DNA of 64,000 nt from Tyto alba (taxonomy: Eukaryota > Chordata > Aves > Strigiformes > Tytonidae). Shown here in pieces: positions 51,216-62,044 of this stretch. The stretch is from the NCBI RefSeq assembly GCF_018691265.1, contig NW_024881300.1, positions 4,695,546 through 4,759,545 of the forward strand. Direction: 5' to 3'. The position numbers and the translations under genes are program-made. The notes under the pieces are model-generated. The model had not been told where the DNA came from. It did not search any database and worked only from the letters and a program-made list of their open reading frames with translations. Positions within the stretch are counted from its first letter, which is position 1, and the number at the start of each line of letters is the position of its first letter.

Positions 51216-52243
51216 AATGAAGGTGAAGTATGGTGCTAATGAGTTAGAGACAGGCAGTTCTAGAAGTGATATTTTGTTTTTAAAAAAGCACAAGTGACTA
51301 CATTCATTTTGAACTTGATACAAAGCTCCCTCCAGTCAGCAGCACAACTTTCACTGTTGGCTGGTTGGAGATCAGGCACATGAAAACTCCACCTGCGTGG
51401 TCCAGTCTTCCTCAGTCTCTTCTAACTCAGATTTGATGGTTACAGTTGAAATGCCTGGTGACAGCTCATCAGCTGAGGGAATATTTTTGTAGTTCAGGGG
51501 CTGGTAACACTTGAATCACAAAGGCAGGAAAAAGGAGCCAGGTTGGTTGAGTGGGATCTAGTCCAAAGTTATTTTCTGATGATTGAAAAGGATTTTGAAG
51601 TTCTGCCTTAGCAGGGAGAGAGTGACTGTCTCACAGCTTACAGAGCTCCCTGTGTCCATCTGTCTTTGCAACTTTTTGGGACATAAATTTTTTGGACTTT
51701 AAACAGCACTGTGCCTGCAGCATAGTTCTCATTTTCTCCCTGAAGCAATTGGATTGAATCAAAGTCCTTTCTCAGCTGGAATAGATCAGTTTATCCTACT
51801 TTGTGAGTAACACACTCTCCTAAAATTGGGCAAGGATTACACTGTGCCAACAGCTTGGACTTTATTGAATAACCGTTTATTTCTTTGAAGAGTTGCAACT
51901 TGTCTGTAGTGTCTTCAACTCAGGAAAGCGAGAGGTGCCAGATCTCCATTCATTCTGCGTTTGGTAAATCCCTTTCTCGGCATGCCTGATTTGTATCTGG
52001 TCACCCTGGAACATCAAGTCTAGATTAAAACTGAGCTGTGTTAGTTGAGCTTAGTGAGCCTGGGCATGCACAGCAACTGAAATTCAGAGCACGGTCCTTC
52101 CTTCTATCACTAGCAATGAGTAGAAGAGAAAAGAGCCTGCCTTTCCACTTTTAAAAATAATTTTGCATTCCAAAAGCAATATAGAAATTAGCAGATTCAA
52201 AGTGAAGCTTAAATGAATCTACTGGGGCTCAAGCATTTTCAAT

Positions 52244-52246
<3 letters not shown>

Positions 52247-52277
<31 letters not shown>
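52247..52277. repeat. Poly-T tract, 31 nt
   Basis: An uninterrupted T homopolymer followed directly by about six C. Length is prone to sequencing and assembly error. Confidence 0.8.
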
Positions 52278-52983
52278 CCCCCCAGTATTCCTATTCAGTG
52301 CTGAATTTGTCCCAGGGAGGAGAAAGGAAGGCGCGGACCACCTCTGCCTCCCTGTTTCTTCTCCTGTATGTGCAGATGTGTATATATGGGTGCCTACATA
52401 CACCAGCACCAGAAATAATGGTATTTCATGTCTTTGGAGAAGCTCCTTTGAAGTATTTGGTTCATTTGGGATAGAAAGCATCATCTCAGCATGAACTATT
52501 ACAATATTATCAATACCAGTGAAAGAAAATACAAGTGGTATCTCTCCACCTTCTCAAAAAGTTGGTTGGCCTTCAAAGTTTAGACCTGGAACGTGAAAAT
52601 CCCTAAATGCCTAAGTATTCTGCAGACAAGAAAAGGCTACATTATGGTTAGATTTGGAAGACTTAGGCCAATCTCTTCCTGGTCTTTCTCTGACTACTTA
52701 AGTGACTGCCAGATGTAAACTTGGAGGAACTCATCTAGATGAGGCCTGTGATTTTTTTGCATGCCTTCCTCTCTTCCCCAGAACTAAACCCTACATTTCC
52801 TTGTCACTATTAATTTACATGGCAGTGGACCAAGAAATCATTGAACCACAGATGCCATTAAGCTTGTGTAGACACAGAGCAGAAAGCAGTCCTTGCCACT
52901 GGGAAATTACAGAGCAATTTCATGTGCTGTCATTTCCATGGACTTGAGGTTAAGGAGGGAGGATGCTGTGGCCGCTTTTTTTG

Positions 52984-52988
52984 CTCTT
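52984..52988. repeat. Left target-site duplication of LTR copy 3
   Basis: CTCTT immediately precedes the LTR terminus and is repeated exactly at 53,999-54,003. A 5-bp duplication is typical of ERVL-class and some other retroviral integrations. Confidence 0.85.
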
Positions 52989-53174
52989 TGTCATGGTTTG
53001 AGCTCAGAGGGCAACTGAGCACCACACTGCCACTCACTCCTCCTCTCCCCCAGCACTGAGAAGGAGAAAATAAGTAAAGGGTGGGGATTTGAGACAGGAC
53101 AGGGAGGGATAAATCACCCATTACAGTCACTGGCAAAAGACAGACTTGTTAGGGGAACAAAAAGAGAACATGAA

Positions 53175-53180
53175 TTTATT
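53175..53180 (-). terminator. LTR polyadenylation signal
   Basis: AATAAA on the element-sense strand, conserved in copy 1 (29,636-29,641) and absent from the truncated copy 2. It probably marks the R/U5 side of the LTR. Confidence 0.6.
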
Positions 53181-53418
53181 ACAGGCACTAACAACACCAC
53201 TTAACAGACAGAGACAGTGAGAAGCATTACCACATCTTGGGAACACCTTCCCCCCTTCCCTCCTTCCTGGGATCAGCTCTGCTCCCAATCTCTCTACGTC
53301 CTCCCCCCAGCAGCGCAGGGGCAGAGAATGGGGGGTGCAGTCAGTGCTGGTGCTTCTTTCATCTTTGGTGAGGGGAGCTTCTGGAACTTCTTCCCACTGC
53401 TCCAGTGTGGTCCCCCTC

Positions 53419-53763
53419 TCACAAGAGACAGTCCTCCAACTTTTCTTCAACTGGAGTCCCTCCCGCAGGCTGCAGCCCTTCCCGAGCTGCCCCGGCGTGG
53501 GTCACCCCCACATGCTGCAATCCTCCCAGCGCCCAACTACAACAGCGGGGGCTGCTTCTTCCCACAGAGTCCCGGCTGCCTTTGGGTGCAGCCACCTTAA
53601 ATGGCAGTGTGGGGCCCCACAGAGGCCGTATATCAGTGTCTGCTCCACCACAGACCTCCACGGGTGGCGGGGGGGGGCCCCCCTGCTGTCTCACCACAGG
53701 GTACAAAGTGGGGGCCTCTGCTCTGGCACACCTCCCCCCTCCTTTCCTTCTCCATTCCTCCAC
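53419..53763 (-). other. Open frame inside LTR copy 3 (114 codons)
   Basis: It shares the C-terminal two-thirds of its frame with the LTR copy 1 frame. The N-terminal part is read in a different frame because the G run around 53,669-53,678 is one base longer. It ends at the same stop as in copy 1. The length-unstable homopolymer argues against strong coding constraint. Confidence 0.25.
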
Positions 53764-53831
53764 TGACGTTGGTGTTCATGGAGATGTCACAACTCTTCCT
53801 CACAGCTCCAACTCCTCCTCCCAGGTCCCTT

Positions 53832-53840
53832 CTTAAATAC
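53832..53840 (-). promoter_or_regulatory. LTR TATA-like element
   Basis: GTATTTAAG on the element-sense strand, about 160 bp from the LTR 5' end. It is conserved in copy 1 and in the left arm of copy 2. Position and sequence suit a retroviral core promoter. No transcription data were available. Confidence 0.45.
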
Positions 53841-53998
53841 GTTATCGCAGAGGTGCAGCTGAGCGGCTCGGCCTTGGTGCAGAGGTGGGGCTGCCTTGGA
53901 GCCGGGGGAGCTTCGAGAAGCTTCTCACAGGGGCCACCGCTGTAGCCCCCTCCCCTGCTACCCAAAACCCCACCACTCACTCACTCAAACCCGGGACA

Positions 53999-54003
53999 CT
54001 CTT
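53999..54003. repeat. Right target-site duplication of LTR copy 3
   Basis: An exact CTCTT repeat of 52,984-52,988. Extending to 6 bp fails on both sides, fixing the duplication at 5 bp. Confidence 0.85.
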
Positions 54004-55970
54004 ACATTCAACCTCTTAGTCTTCATTGTTTATCACAGGAAGGGTTAACATATTACAACACCATTCTCAACATGCAGTTTTGCTGTAGGTCATGTACGGT
54101 GCAATTCTGGGGCAGAGCACCTGTAAGAAGTGTGTTTGATACTAGTTAGTAGTTGGATGCATGCCTTTATGTTTGCTCCCCAAAATACCAGGTCTGCCCG
54201 AGACTAAGCTGTAACTGCTTTAGTGCACTGTAATGTTAATGTCCAAGCTGTCATTCACCTACGGTGGTGCATGCAAGGTAGAAATGTTGCTTTGAAGCTT
54301 TAATCTGAAAACATCTGAATTTAAAGGAAATCATATCCAGAGACAGATGTGGATCCTACTTTCAGTTTGGGTAGATCTGTCATCCCTTTGCAACACAGAT
54401 GCTTCTACTTGAGTTTTCATTATAAAACGGCTTTGTTTTATTGAGATGTATATATTTGTCATACTAGTTATTCATCTTGTTTGTGGGTCTTGTGATCCAA
54501 GGAGGGCTGCTGGAGCTGTAGAAAGGACGGTTGTGACTATTAGTTTTCACTGAAAGATCTGTGGGTTTTGGGGGACAATATGGCCTGCTTGACATTTCTC
54601 TCAAAATTTTCTTTTCTGTCTACTTATGGTAAATTTTTAAGATAATATTATAACATCTACTTACACTGGATTGCACTTTAGTTCCCTGAAAATGCAGGAA
54701 AATTTATGTGGTTGGGTTTTGGATTATTTTTTGTTGCCTGTTAACTTTCCAGAAAAGAAAACAGTAATTGCTTTTACAACTGAAGTTCTTGTTATTTTTA
54801 TCTCTGGGGGAGAGTGGAACTTTACTTTCAAATGTGGTTTTAGTAAAGGTATCTTTGTAGAAAAGATGAGAATCTAATTGTTGCAGTGGTCTTCTGCAGC
54901 CATGGGGACTGGGTTTCCAGTTTAAACTCTTGAAGTTTAGAAGGAGTTTAAAATAAAAGTTTTCAGTGTAGGATGAAAAACTTGAATATATAGGAACTCT
55001 TATCAAAATACCTTTTCTCCCTCCTTTAAAAAAAGAGAAAAGATAAGAATAGTTTTGCATGTTTTGCTGTGTAAATGAGTTACTCGCGAATTCTCAGCAT
55101 CAAACATTCAAGGCTGGAAGTAAAAAATTCTGCATGTTCCTGGAGAAAATTTGATAGTGATACGTATTTGATCAAATATTTGTTTTACAAGTTTCCAAAC
55201 ATTCACACATCCCTTTGAGCTGACTGGGGCTGGCAGTGTTCCATACACTGGCATGGGTAAGCCACCACAAGTATTTGCTCTTTGTCCATAAATTCTCACC
55301 TTTCTGGAACAGCTAGTCCTGGCTCTGTAAGTCTTGTTGTTTTTTACATAAAACATGTTGGTATCTGTTGTGAACTACCTAGTTACTGTGTGCCACGACT
55401 ACTGTGTCCAATTGTGTAGCCTCTCTATCCCATGAAAATCCTCTGAGCCAAAATAAGTTTTGTGCTCCCGTTGTTGTTTATGGGCTGGGCTATGGCAGTA
55501 TTTCATAACAATACTTTTGTCTTGTGTTATGTATAACTTGATGTGTTTCTGTGGCAAGATTTCTGGGCATAAAGAGGTGCATAGAGTCCAGGAGGGAACA
55601 ACCAAGGTAGCCTGATTGCTTATGTCTTCAGTAGCAGGTTTTTTGGTATGTGTTTTTGGTTTGTGATTTTTTTTTTTTTTAAATGCCCCGTGTATGTTCC
55701 ACATATTCTTATGGTACACAACCCTATTAAGTCCATTTTATTTGATACTTCTTCAGTAACGTATTACACATTAGTTCTAAGGAAGCTAAATAACTCTTGA
55801 AAACATCTGCTGCCTGTATCTTAGTTTTTCAGGGACTACTGTAATAAGAAGACTAAAATTTAATTTAGCTGAAGTTTAAGATTTAAAAGATAAGCACTGT
55901 TCAGTTGACTAATCAAATAGTCATAAAAGCTCTTTTCTGAACTATAATTACATTTATTCAGTTCTGGGTT
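54004..55970. other. Non-coding stretch, no recognised gene
   Basis: AT-rich single-copy DNA. A minus-strand open frame of 118 codons (54,704-55,060) has no recognisable domain. There is a T14 run near 55,667-55,680. Confidence 0.5.
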
Positions 55971-55979
55971 TGATTTATT

Positions 55980-56490
55980 TTTTATTTTAATTGTCAGCCC
56001 TGCTACACCATGATGCTAATAGAAATGTTATTGCAGCCAATATGGGCTAAAATGATGTCTGATGATTATTAATGAGAGCAATAAGAAGGTATCTTCATAT
56101 AAAGTCAGCATTAAAGGAGTAATTCATTTTACCTGATATAATTGGATTGTAGCATTTAAATAGCCTGGGACTTCCTCTTAATTGTGATTAGTTGTAGCTT
56201 CTTCCTTTTAGTACAGTATTTAACTCTTCCTCCACTACTACTTCTGTTTCTTTTATGAAGTAATTAAACATGAATTGCTCGGTGCCTTTTAATAAATATA
56301 TCCGAGGATTTAGTAGCTGTTAAGTGGAATAGCTGCCTGTTAGAAATATTTACGCACAGTAACCGTAGCTGGAGGCGTGGAGCGATCATTTCACTATAAT
56401 GTTTTATATGGCACATCATTATACAAATGCATCAATTGTTGCTTTGGTTGCAAGAATCACAGCAGGTGTCTTTGTTGGGAGAAATTTTAA
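55980..56490. promoter_or_regulatory. Candidate conserved non-coding element
   Basis: About 500 bp of complex AT-rich sequence contains dense ATTA/TAAT cores (for example TGATTATTAATGAG near 56,060), CAAT-like and octamer-like motifs, and practically no open frames or repeats. The texture matches a developmental enhancer; conservation was not tested. Confidence 0.35.
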
Positions 56491-58826
56491 AGCTGAGTTT
56501 TAAGAGAATCAAATGAAAGGAGGTTAATTATCATCTTTATTTTACCAAGGGATAAGCAGAATCCACAAAGGCTTGTCTGAACTGTGGTTGCCAAATGAGC
56601 TGGTCTGAAACGTCAGTGAGCTGAGCCCCTGTGTCCTCCTCCGCAGTGGAGGATTTGGGGTGACTGCACAGCATGTTATGGGAGATGAATCTTTTTCTAC
56701 AATACTGCTTTGTTTTGCTGTCTCAGAAAAATTAACTCCTGTAAAGTGAACTCTGGCTGTTTGCTGTGCAGTTTCTGGTGGATAAATTTGATTTCAAGAT
56801 TCAGCTCTTTTTTTTTAAAAAAAAAACCATTAATTTCTTTCACTACCACAGACACACAGAGCATGTCAGGATGGGGGGAGCACATTTGTACTACTCCAGA
56901 TCCATGGGGTTTAAGGATTTGAAACAAAACCTTGTTTCACCCTTCTATTAATTTAACTAGGTTTTGATTCAGAATTTAAAAGGATGGTCACTTGGGAACC
57001 ATGATATAAAAGTTAGCCCGTATTTATGACACTCTACTGTAAGAAATGAGCATCTATCAAGAGAATAGTAATGCTGATACATAGGAGGGCTCTCCGAGGA
57101 CAAGTTAGAACCGTTTATCCCTTACTGAGAAATGCTCATATTTCTTTCTTATGCTTGCTAGTGCACCTGGAGAGACTCTCAGAGTCTGGCTGATGCTGGT
57201 AGCTCCCAGCTAATATACATTGATTTACTTTTACTCTAGAGTACATGAGGATAGATAAGAATCTGCTGATCAGTCTTCCGTGTTCTCTGCTATGTGTGTA
57301 CCTTGCTTAGTTGTTAAGATAGCCGAGCATTTAGATTGTAAACATTTGGGTGTATTTCCATGCATATTGCTTTGTATTCTGTGCAGTATTTTGACATGTG
57401 AGGGAAAGAAAATACTGATTGCTTGATGTCAGCAGTGGTTGGAGGTGTTGCACAGTTGAGGACTGTTTTCTCTGATGTTTAATTGTAGTCTTCTTCCAGG
57501 GCAAATTTTAGACCATGTTACTTTGCAGCCATGAAGTCTGGTGGCAGCTGTTTTGTGCCCATGGCACAGACAAAGCAGTTGGTTTCTCTAACATAAGTAA
57601 TATCAATTCTGTTGGGAGTGAGACTTCTCCAAACTCCATTTTTGGTGGCTTTAACATATGCTAGTGACAGATGCATGAAATCTTTCCTGTAGTCCGTGTT
57701 TATTGCCTAAGTTGAGCTGGTGAGAGTTACGGGTTTGAAGTGTGAATGCAGTGTGCACGAGTGCCTGCCCCCCTCTTCAACTATGCCTGGCTTTGCATTT
57801 TGATGAAAAATAATTAATGGACTTCAGAAATACCCAGGATAAATAATGAATGAAATTAGGCTACCAGTAATCTATTCCAAAGGCTATAATGTGTTAAAAG
57901 GAACTGCAGAGTTAACAAAAACTGGTTCTTTTAAGGGTAGCTTGAAAGGGCCATTAATACTTAATGACACCTTTGCATCCCATCCAGAATTTTGGAGGGA
58001 GTATAAGCAGAGGTGGGGGAGGGATTGAGCTGATGGATATTTTGCTTTTCAGAAACTGAGGAGCAGTACTAGAGCACCAAATGAGGGCTGGACAAGCTGC
58101 TCTGCCCAGCCTTGCCTACACAGACTAATCCTGGTGTGCAAATATCCCTGCCCGTGAGATTTACAAGAGTTAAAATGGAAGGGCAGGTTGAAGCATGCCA
58201 AATTATGTAGTGGTTGGTTTGGGGTTTATGTGGCTAAATGTCCAGTAGAAATTGTCAAAACTGCTGAATTTATTTCCACTTAAGACCCAAAGGCGGGCTT
58301 CAACTTAGGTTTCCTGAGGCCACTCAGATTGCTCCACTCAAATCTTTATGAAAATGTATCTGCCCCAAACCAAGCTACACTCTGATTTCCAAGCCGTGTG
58401 GGTCACTTTTGCCTAGATTAGGCTCTTTTCATTTTCTCTAGAAAGGCACATGGCATAGCAAAGTCACACTGCATTTTCTTTTGATTAGTTTTTCTGAATG
58501 CAAATTGATAGAATATGTGAAAAGATCTGAAATGTCAAGCCAATTTCATGTACTACCACTACTGCAAAATTTCAAGGGTTCATGACAAAAATATGCCAGA
58601 AAAGAATGGATAATCTTAAAAACTAACCTGTGTTGGTTTTAAAATAGAGACACTCTTCCTCAAAGTTGAAATAGGCAGCTGGTGAAAATTCACATTTATA
58701 TAGTACACGATGGGTCCACTGAAAAATGCAGGTACCTTGTGATTACAGTGTTTCCAAAATTTGGAGTGAATTTGTCTTCCATGCTTGCACTGCTATTTCA
58801 AAGCAGGTAGAAGTGAACTTTTAAGA
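56491..58826. other. Non-coding stretch, no recognised gene
   Basis: Mixed AT-rich DNA. A T8/A10 junction at about 56,809-56,826 can form a small A/T hairpin. No exon or transposon was recognised. Confidence 0.5.
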
Positions 58827-58875
58827 AAATCATAGAATATCCTGAGACAGAAGGGACCCATGAGGATCAAAATAC
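58827..58875 (-). mobile_element. CR1 3'-end remnant
   Basis: The plus-strand sequence ATCATAGAATATCCTGAG followed by AGAAGGGACCCATGAGGATCA matches the reverse complement of an avian CR1 3' terminus of the CCTGAGTTGGAAGGGACCC type. Only about 50 bp remain recognisable, and the sequence beyond is unrelated. Confidence 0.6.
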
Positions 58876-60060
58876 ACAAAACAGGTTGTCTTAAGATGGA
58901 AGAATGAGTTCCTAAGTCCTTAGCTGCTGCCCATTCGGCTTCTGGTGGACTGTAAAGAGGCTCACCTTGGAGAGGTGGTGCTGTGTGCCCTGCACAGAGG
59001 GCAGTTCTCTTGAAAATAATGGGAAAAATCCAGATAAGGAGCAGTTAGAGTTTTAGAAGGGAAAAGTTGAGAAGCTTAAATAAAGCAATGTGGATGACTA
59101 AGAACAAATGCCTAATTAGTATGCAGGTATAAGTCATTGGAACAGATTTTTTTTTTTTTTCTTCCAAAGTCTACATACTCTAGATGCCCTCTGTTTTTAG
59201 GTTCCATTTGGGGTACATTTTGACACCTAAGCCTTCATATCTTGATCCTCAGAGCATGCTTTTGAAATTAGAAAGTCAGTACCTGATCACCTTGGTATAT
59301 GTTATTTTTCATTATGATAAAGCTTGTGTTTTCAAAAACATTTCCTGAATTAGGATGTGGTTTTAGGCAGCTCTGGTGCATTTCTGGCCCTGGGAAGCCA
59401 AGCAAACTTTTGCCACTGATGTAAGGATAGGGTTTAATGAACAGCTTCAGCTCTACTCTAAGTCAGTTAAGATTGCAAGCTTTCACTGCCTCTGAAATCA
59501 AAACCTGTGTTGTCTCAAATTAGGTACCTAGTAGAAAAAAAAAAAAAAAAAAAGAAAATGTTAGGTGTAAGTATTCCCTTCCAGAATACTTCTGGTATCT
59601 CTTCTGTGAGTGAGGACAGATTAAAATGAAGTTTTTGTTATCTAAAGAAACCCATCTATTTCAAAAAAGTGCTTCTGCTATTTTCAAAAATGTTTTTATT
59701 TAAAAAAATGTTCTTATTTCTTAAACCCACTAAATAGCAAGTACATTGTTACTTCTCAAGCTATTTTAAACACACACCACAGAATTCTCTCTCTAACCCC
59801 TAATTTGAATACCAGAATATCTCATTTTTCTTGTGCCCCATTCACACACCCTGCATAATAAATGTTAACATAGGTAGGACTTTGCATCATCAAAGAAAAC
59901 ATGCTTCATGAAATATCACATGTATAAAATATATATATTCTTCATCAGAATATGACTGCATGTTTTCTCCCTTTCTGCCTTGTATTTTGTCAAACATACA
60001 TTGTACATTAATGTAATGCTTCAAAAAACAATAGATCGTTTCTGGTTCATTTAGCTGTGC
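58876..60060. other. Non-coding stretch with A/T tracts
   Basis: AT-rich DNA with a T tract at about 59,147-59,160 and an A19 tract at 59,535-59,553. No AATAAA precedes the A tract. No gene was recognised. Confidence 0.5.
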
Positions 60061-60900
60061 ACGTGTTATCTCATTTTACGAAGCATATGTGTGTCTTTTA
60101 ATCTGCTATTAACATTTTCTTCAACTTTACCCCCTCTCTGTTTTATCGCGGTGGTAGGCGAGGGAGGTTTGTTTGTCCTGCTCCAATTCTGGGGTATTTT
60201 CATCTTTAATTGTAGGTCAGGGAGCAGGGACCTCTCCGGCACTTCTGTTTTCCCCGGCTATGTAAATGTGAGCGTGCCGGCTGCACTGGTGGGACCTTCT
60301 TTCCCTTCAGGGTTACTTATGTAGCAGATGCATTGCCAATCCTCTTATTGTACCGATATTGATCCCACCTCCCCATAATGAACTGTAACAACAACTCTAT
60401 TATTCGCAGGTACCCGATTGGCTGAGGATAATATGAAATTAGCTGGCGTGCATCGGGCCTGTCAGTATCGATTTCCCTACCCAGATTACTTGTTACAAAA
60501 GAATAGAGCTGTCTGCACCGTAATTGAACAAGTTAACTCCTTGTCTCATAAAATGTAAGCCCATATTGATTGCCTACTGTAGTATGCAGAAGGAGGAAAG
60601 TTATAATGGTATTTAATCGCCATGGCGCTGAGAGGCCCTTTTTTTTTTTTTTGCAAACCAAGTGACAGCTGCTGAGAAAAGGCTTGAGGCTTCCTTGCAA
60701 ACAGAGAAATCAGCAGGATTTCTCCAAGTGACACATAATGAGGGGCTGCGGTGAATAAAGAGAGCTCCTTGCTGATGTTGCCTGGTTCATAGTGCCTCTG
60801 CCACTGTTAAATGCAATAATTTTTATTTTAATTGCTTTGTGAATGAATGGCGGGGCACACTCGGGTGTGCATTGGTTGGTTCCGGTAAGCCATGGTGTGT
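60060..60900. promoter_or_regulatory. Strong-looking candidate conserved element
   Basis: The most enhancer-like stretch of the window. It is complex, repeat-free sequence of balanced composition with intact CpGs (TTATCGCGGTGG at about 60,144, CGGGCC at about 60,452), CCAAT-box-like GATTGGC (60,417-60,423) and ATTGATTGCC (60,565-60,574), and TAATTGAACAAGTTAA (about 60,521-60,536). Retained CpGs outside an island suggest constraint. It contains a splice-flanked open segment, listed separately. The regulatory call is by appearance and an exon is the rival reading. Confidence 0.4.
60410..60554 (+). CDS. Candidate exon or open conserved element, 145 nt
   Basis: TATTATTCGCAG ends at 60,409 and GTAAGC begins at 60,555, giving acceptor and donor signals 145 nt apart. 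One frame is open throughout and closes at a TAA formed across the donor. Its translation contains LAEDNMKLAGVHRACQYRF and ends VNSLSHKM. The amino-acid mix looks protein-like, but I do not recognise it. The frame is also open for about 10 codons upstream of the acceptor. It could be a coding or regulatory (poison) exon, or simply an ultraconserved-type element that happens to be open. Confidence 0.2.
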
Positions 60901-61650
60901 CTTTGAAACTTGTGGTTTAGGTATGCCCTGCTTTTAGGCATCAAGAAATACAGCTCAAAATTGAGAGTTGAAAATGTTTTGTGAGCATGGAGGGCCCAGT
61001 TGCACCATCCGGCCAGTTGTGAGAGAATGGGGGGTGGCAGGTGACGTTTTGGGGAATGGCTGGGCACCTTCCGTCCTCAAAATGAGGGTGGGTATTTGCA
61101 GCCCGCCGGAGGGACCACGGCAGCCGCCCCGTCCGGTTCCCCCGTAAGGCGGCTTGTTGTCTGCGTTTGTAATAGCAGCCGCCTGTGTGCAGTGACATTT
61201 TAAAAAGAACAAATTACTGCAAGCCCACCGAGTGTGTTTTTCATTAACAGCCAATGCCACTTAAAGTGCAGTTTCTGAGCAAATGATGGAGGCTCAGTGT
61301 GCGGGGAGGGAGGGGTGGGCTCTCCTGCGGGGGGGGACTGTGGTGGCGTGCAGCACTGTGAGGAGGCTCGGCCACGGGGTTTCAGAGATCAGCAAAGGCC
61401 ACAGAGCAAACACCTTGTTTTCAGGGACTGAGTAGCTCTTGCACTGCAAGGTGTTACTGGGCCACTGTTGGTTTTGTCTGTCTTCAGCACTTTTGTTGTA
61501 ATTTCCTGTGCAAACTCTCCTCTCCACGTGCTGCTAGCTTTCTGCTCCTCTATTTTTTTGTTGCCATTTCTGTTCCTTTCAGTTTTGTTTTCAGTTGGGT
61601 GTTTTTTTCCGGAGACATAACAAGAACTAAGTAAGATACCTAAACATGAT
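60901..61650. other. Non-coding stretch with GC-rich segment
   Basis: A GC-rich, CpG-containing segment at about 61,060-61,160 and a G run near 61,330 produce overlapping minus-strand open frames (60,828-61,527) without domains. No promoter was identified. Confidence 0.45.
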
Positions 61651-61654
61651 ATGC

Positions 61655-61657
<3 letters not shown>

Positions 61658-61690
<33 letters not shown>

Positions 61691-61708
61691 TATGGTATTA
61701 TATTTATT
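61658..61708 (-). repeat. Poly-T tract with minus-strand AATAAA
   Basis: T31 (61,658-61,688) is preceded, on the minus strand, by AATAAA at 61,703-61,708, about 15 nt away. That is the spacing of a polyadenylated 3' end. Read this way, the sequence from about 62,000 down to 61,689 would be the 3' part of a retroposed or genuine transcript. It is not recognisable as any gene and has no open frame of note. Confidence 0.5.
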
Positions 61709-62044
61709 TCTCCCTGCTTTAACTTGGTAAATTTGATGACTCTTGTCCTTGCCACTCCTCTCAAGGACCCCTAAGCGTTGATGGAATTGTCTTAGCTGTT
61801 ACTTTTCCAATAAATTCAAGGGAAGCAGCAGTTTGTCTTCACCTACTTTCTACTCCATCATGCTCTCCCATCAGCTAGATTGGTTAGATTTTTCAGAAGT
61901 GCCACATAAGTTCCTCTTCCCTCTTTTTCCAACTTGAATTTTTCATGATGCAGAATTTATTAGGCATCGTTTAATAGGGATACAAATATGTGAATAAAGG
62001 CACCAGATTTGCTGGGATTTATTGCATTTCACTTTTTCTCAAGC
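61709..62044. other. Non-coding stretch, no recognised feature
   Basis: AT-rich sequence between the poly-T tract and a CR1 copy. It would be the body of a minus-strand retrocopy if the poly-A interpretation is right, but shows no recognisable coding content. Confidence 0.4.

Larger units (their letters stand above)
50893..52988. other. Non-coding stretch with poly-T tracts
   Basis: Mixed-composition DNA with T19 (51,152-51,170), T22 (51,194-51,215) and T31 (52,247-52,277, followed by a C run). No gene or transposon was recognised up to the LTR boundary. Confidence 0.55.
52989..53998 (-). mobile_element. Endogenous retrovirus solo LTR, copy 3 (intact)
   Basis: A complete 1,010-bp LTR. On the plus strand it starts TGTCATGG and ends GGGACA, so it carries TG/CA termini and a 4-bp TGTC/GACA inverted terminal match. 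It is bounded by a perfect 5-bp duplication. Element sense is minus: a GC-rich 5' part, a TATA-like TATTTAAG (53,832-53,840), a middle of diverged 40-70-bp units around GGGAGGGACTC-type motifs, and AATAAA (53,175-53,180) about 186 bp before the 3' end. No internal retroviral sequence remains, so it is a solo LTR left by LTR-LTR recombination. Class ERVL is inferred from the 5-bp duplication and LTR length only. Confidence 0.9.

Noticed and set aside
29456..53998. Possible full-length provirus between the LTR copies
   Set aside because: The DNA between copies shows no retroviral gag, pol or env-like reading frames, and copy 3 has its own target duplication, so the LTRs are independent insertions and not a provirus pair.
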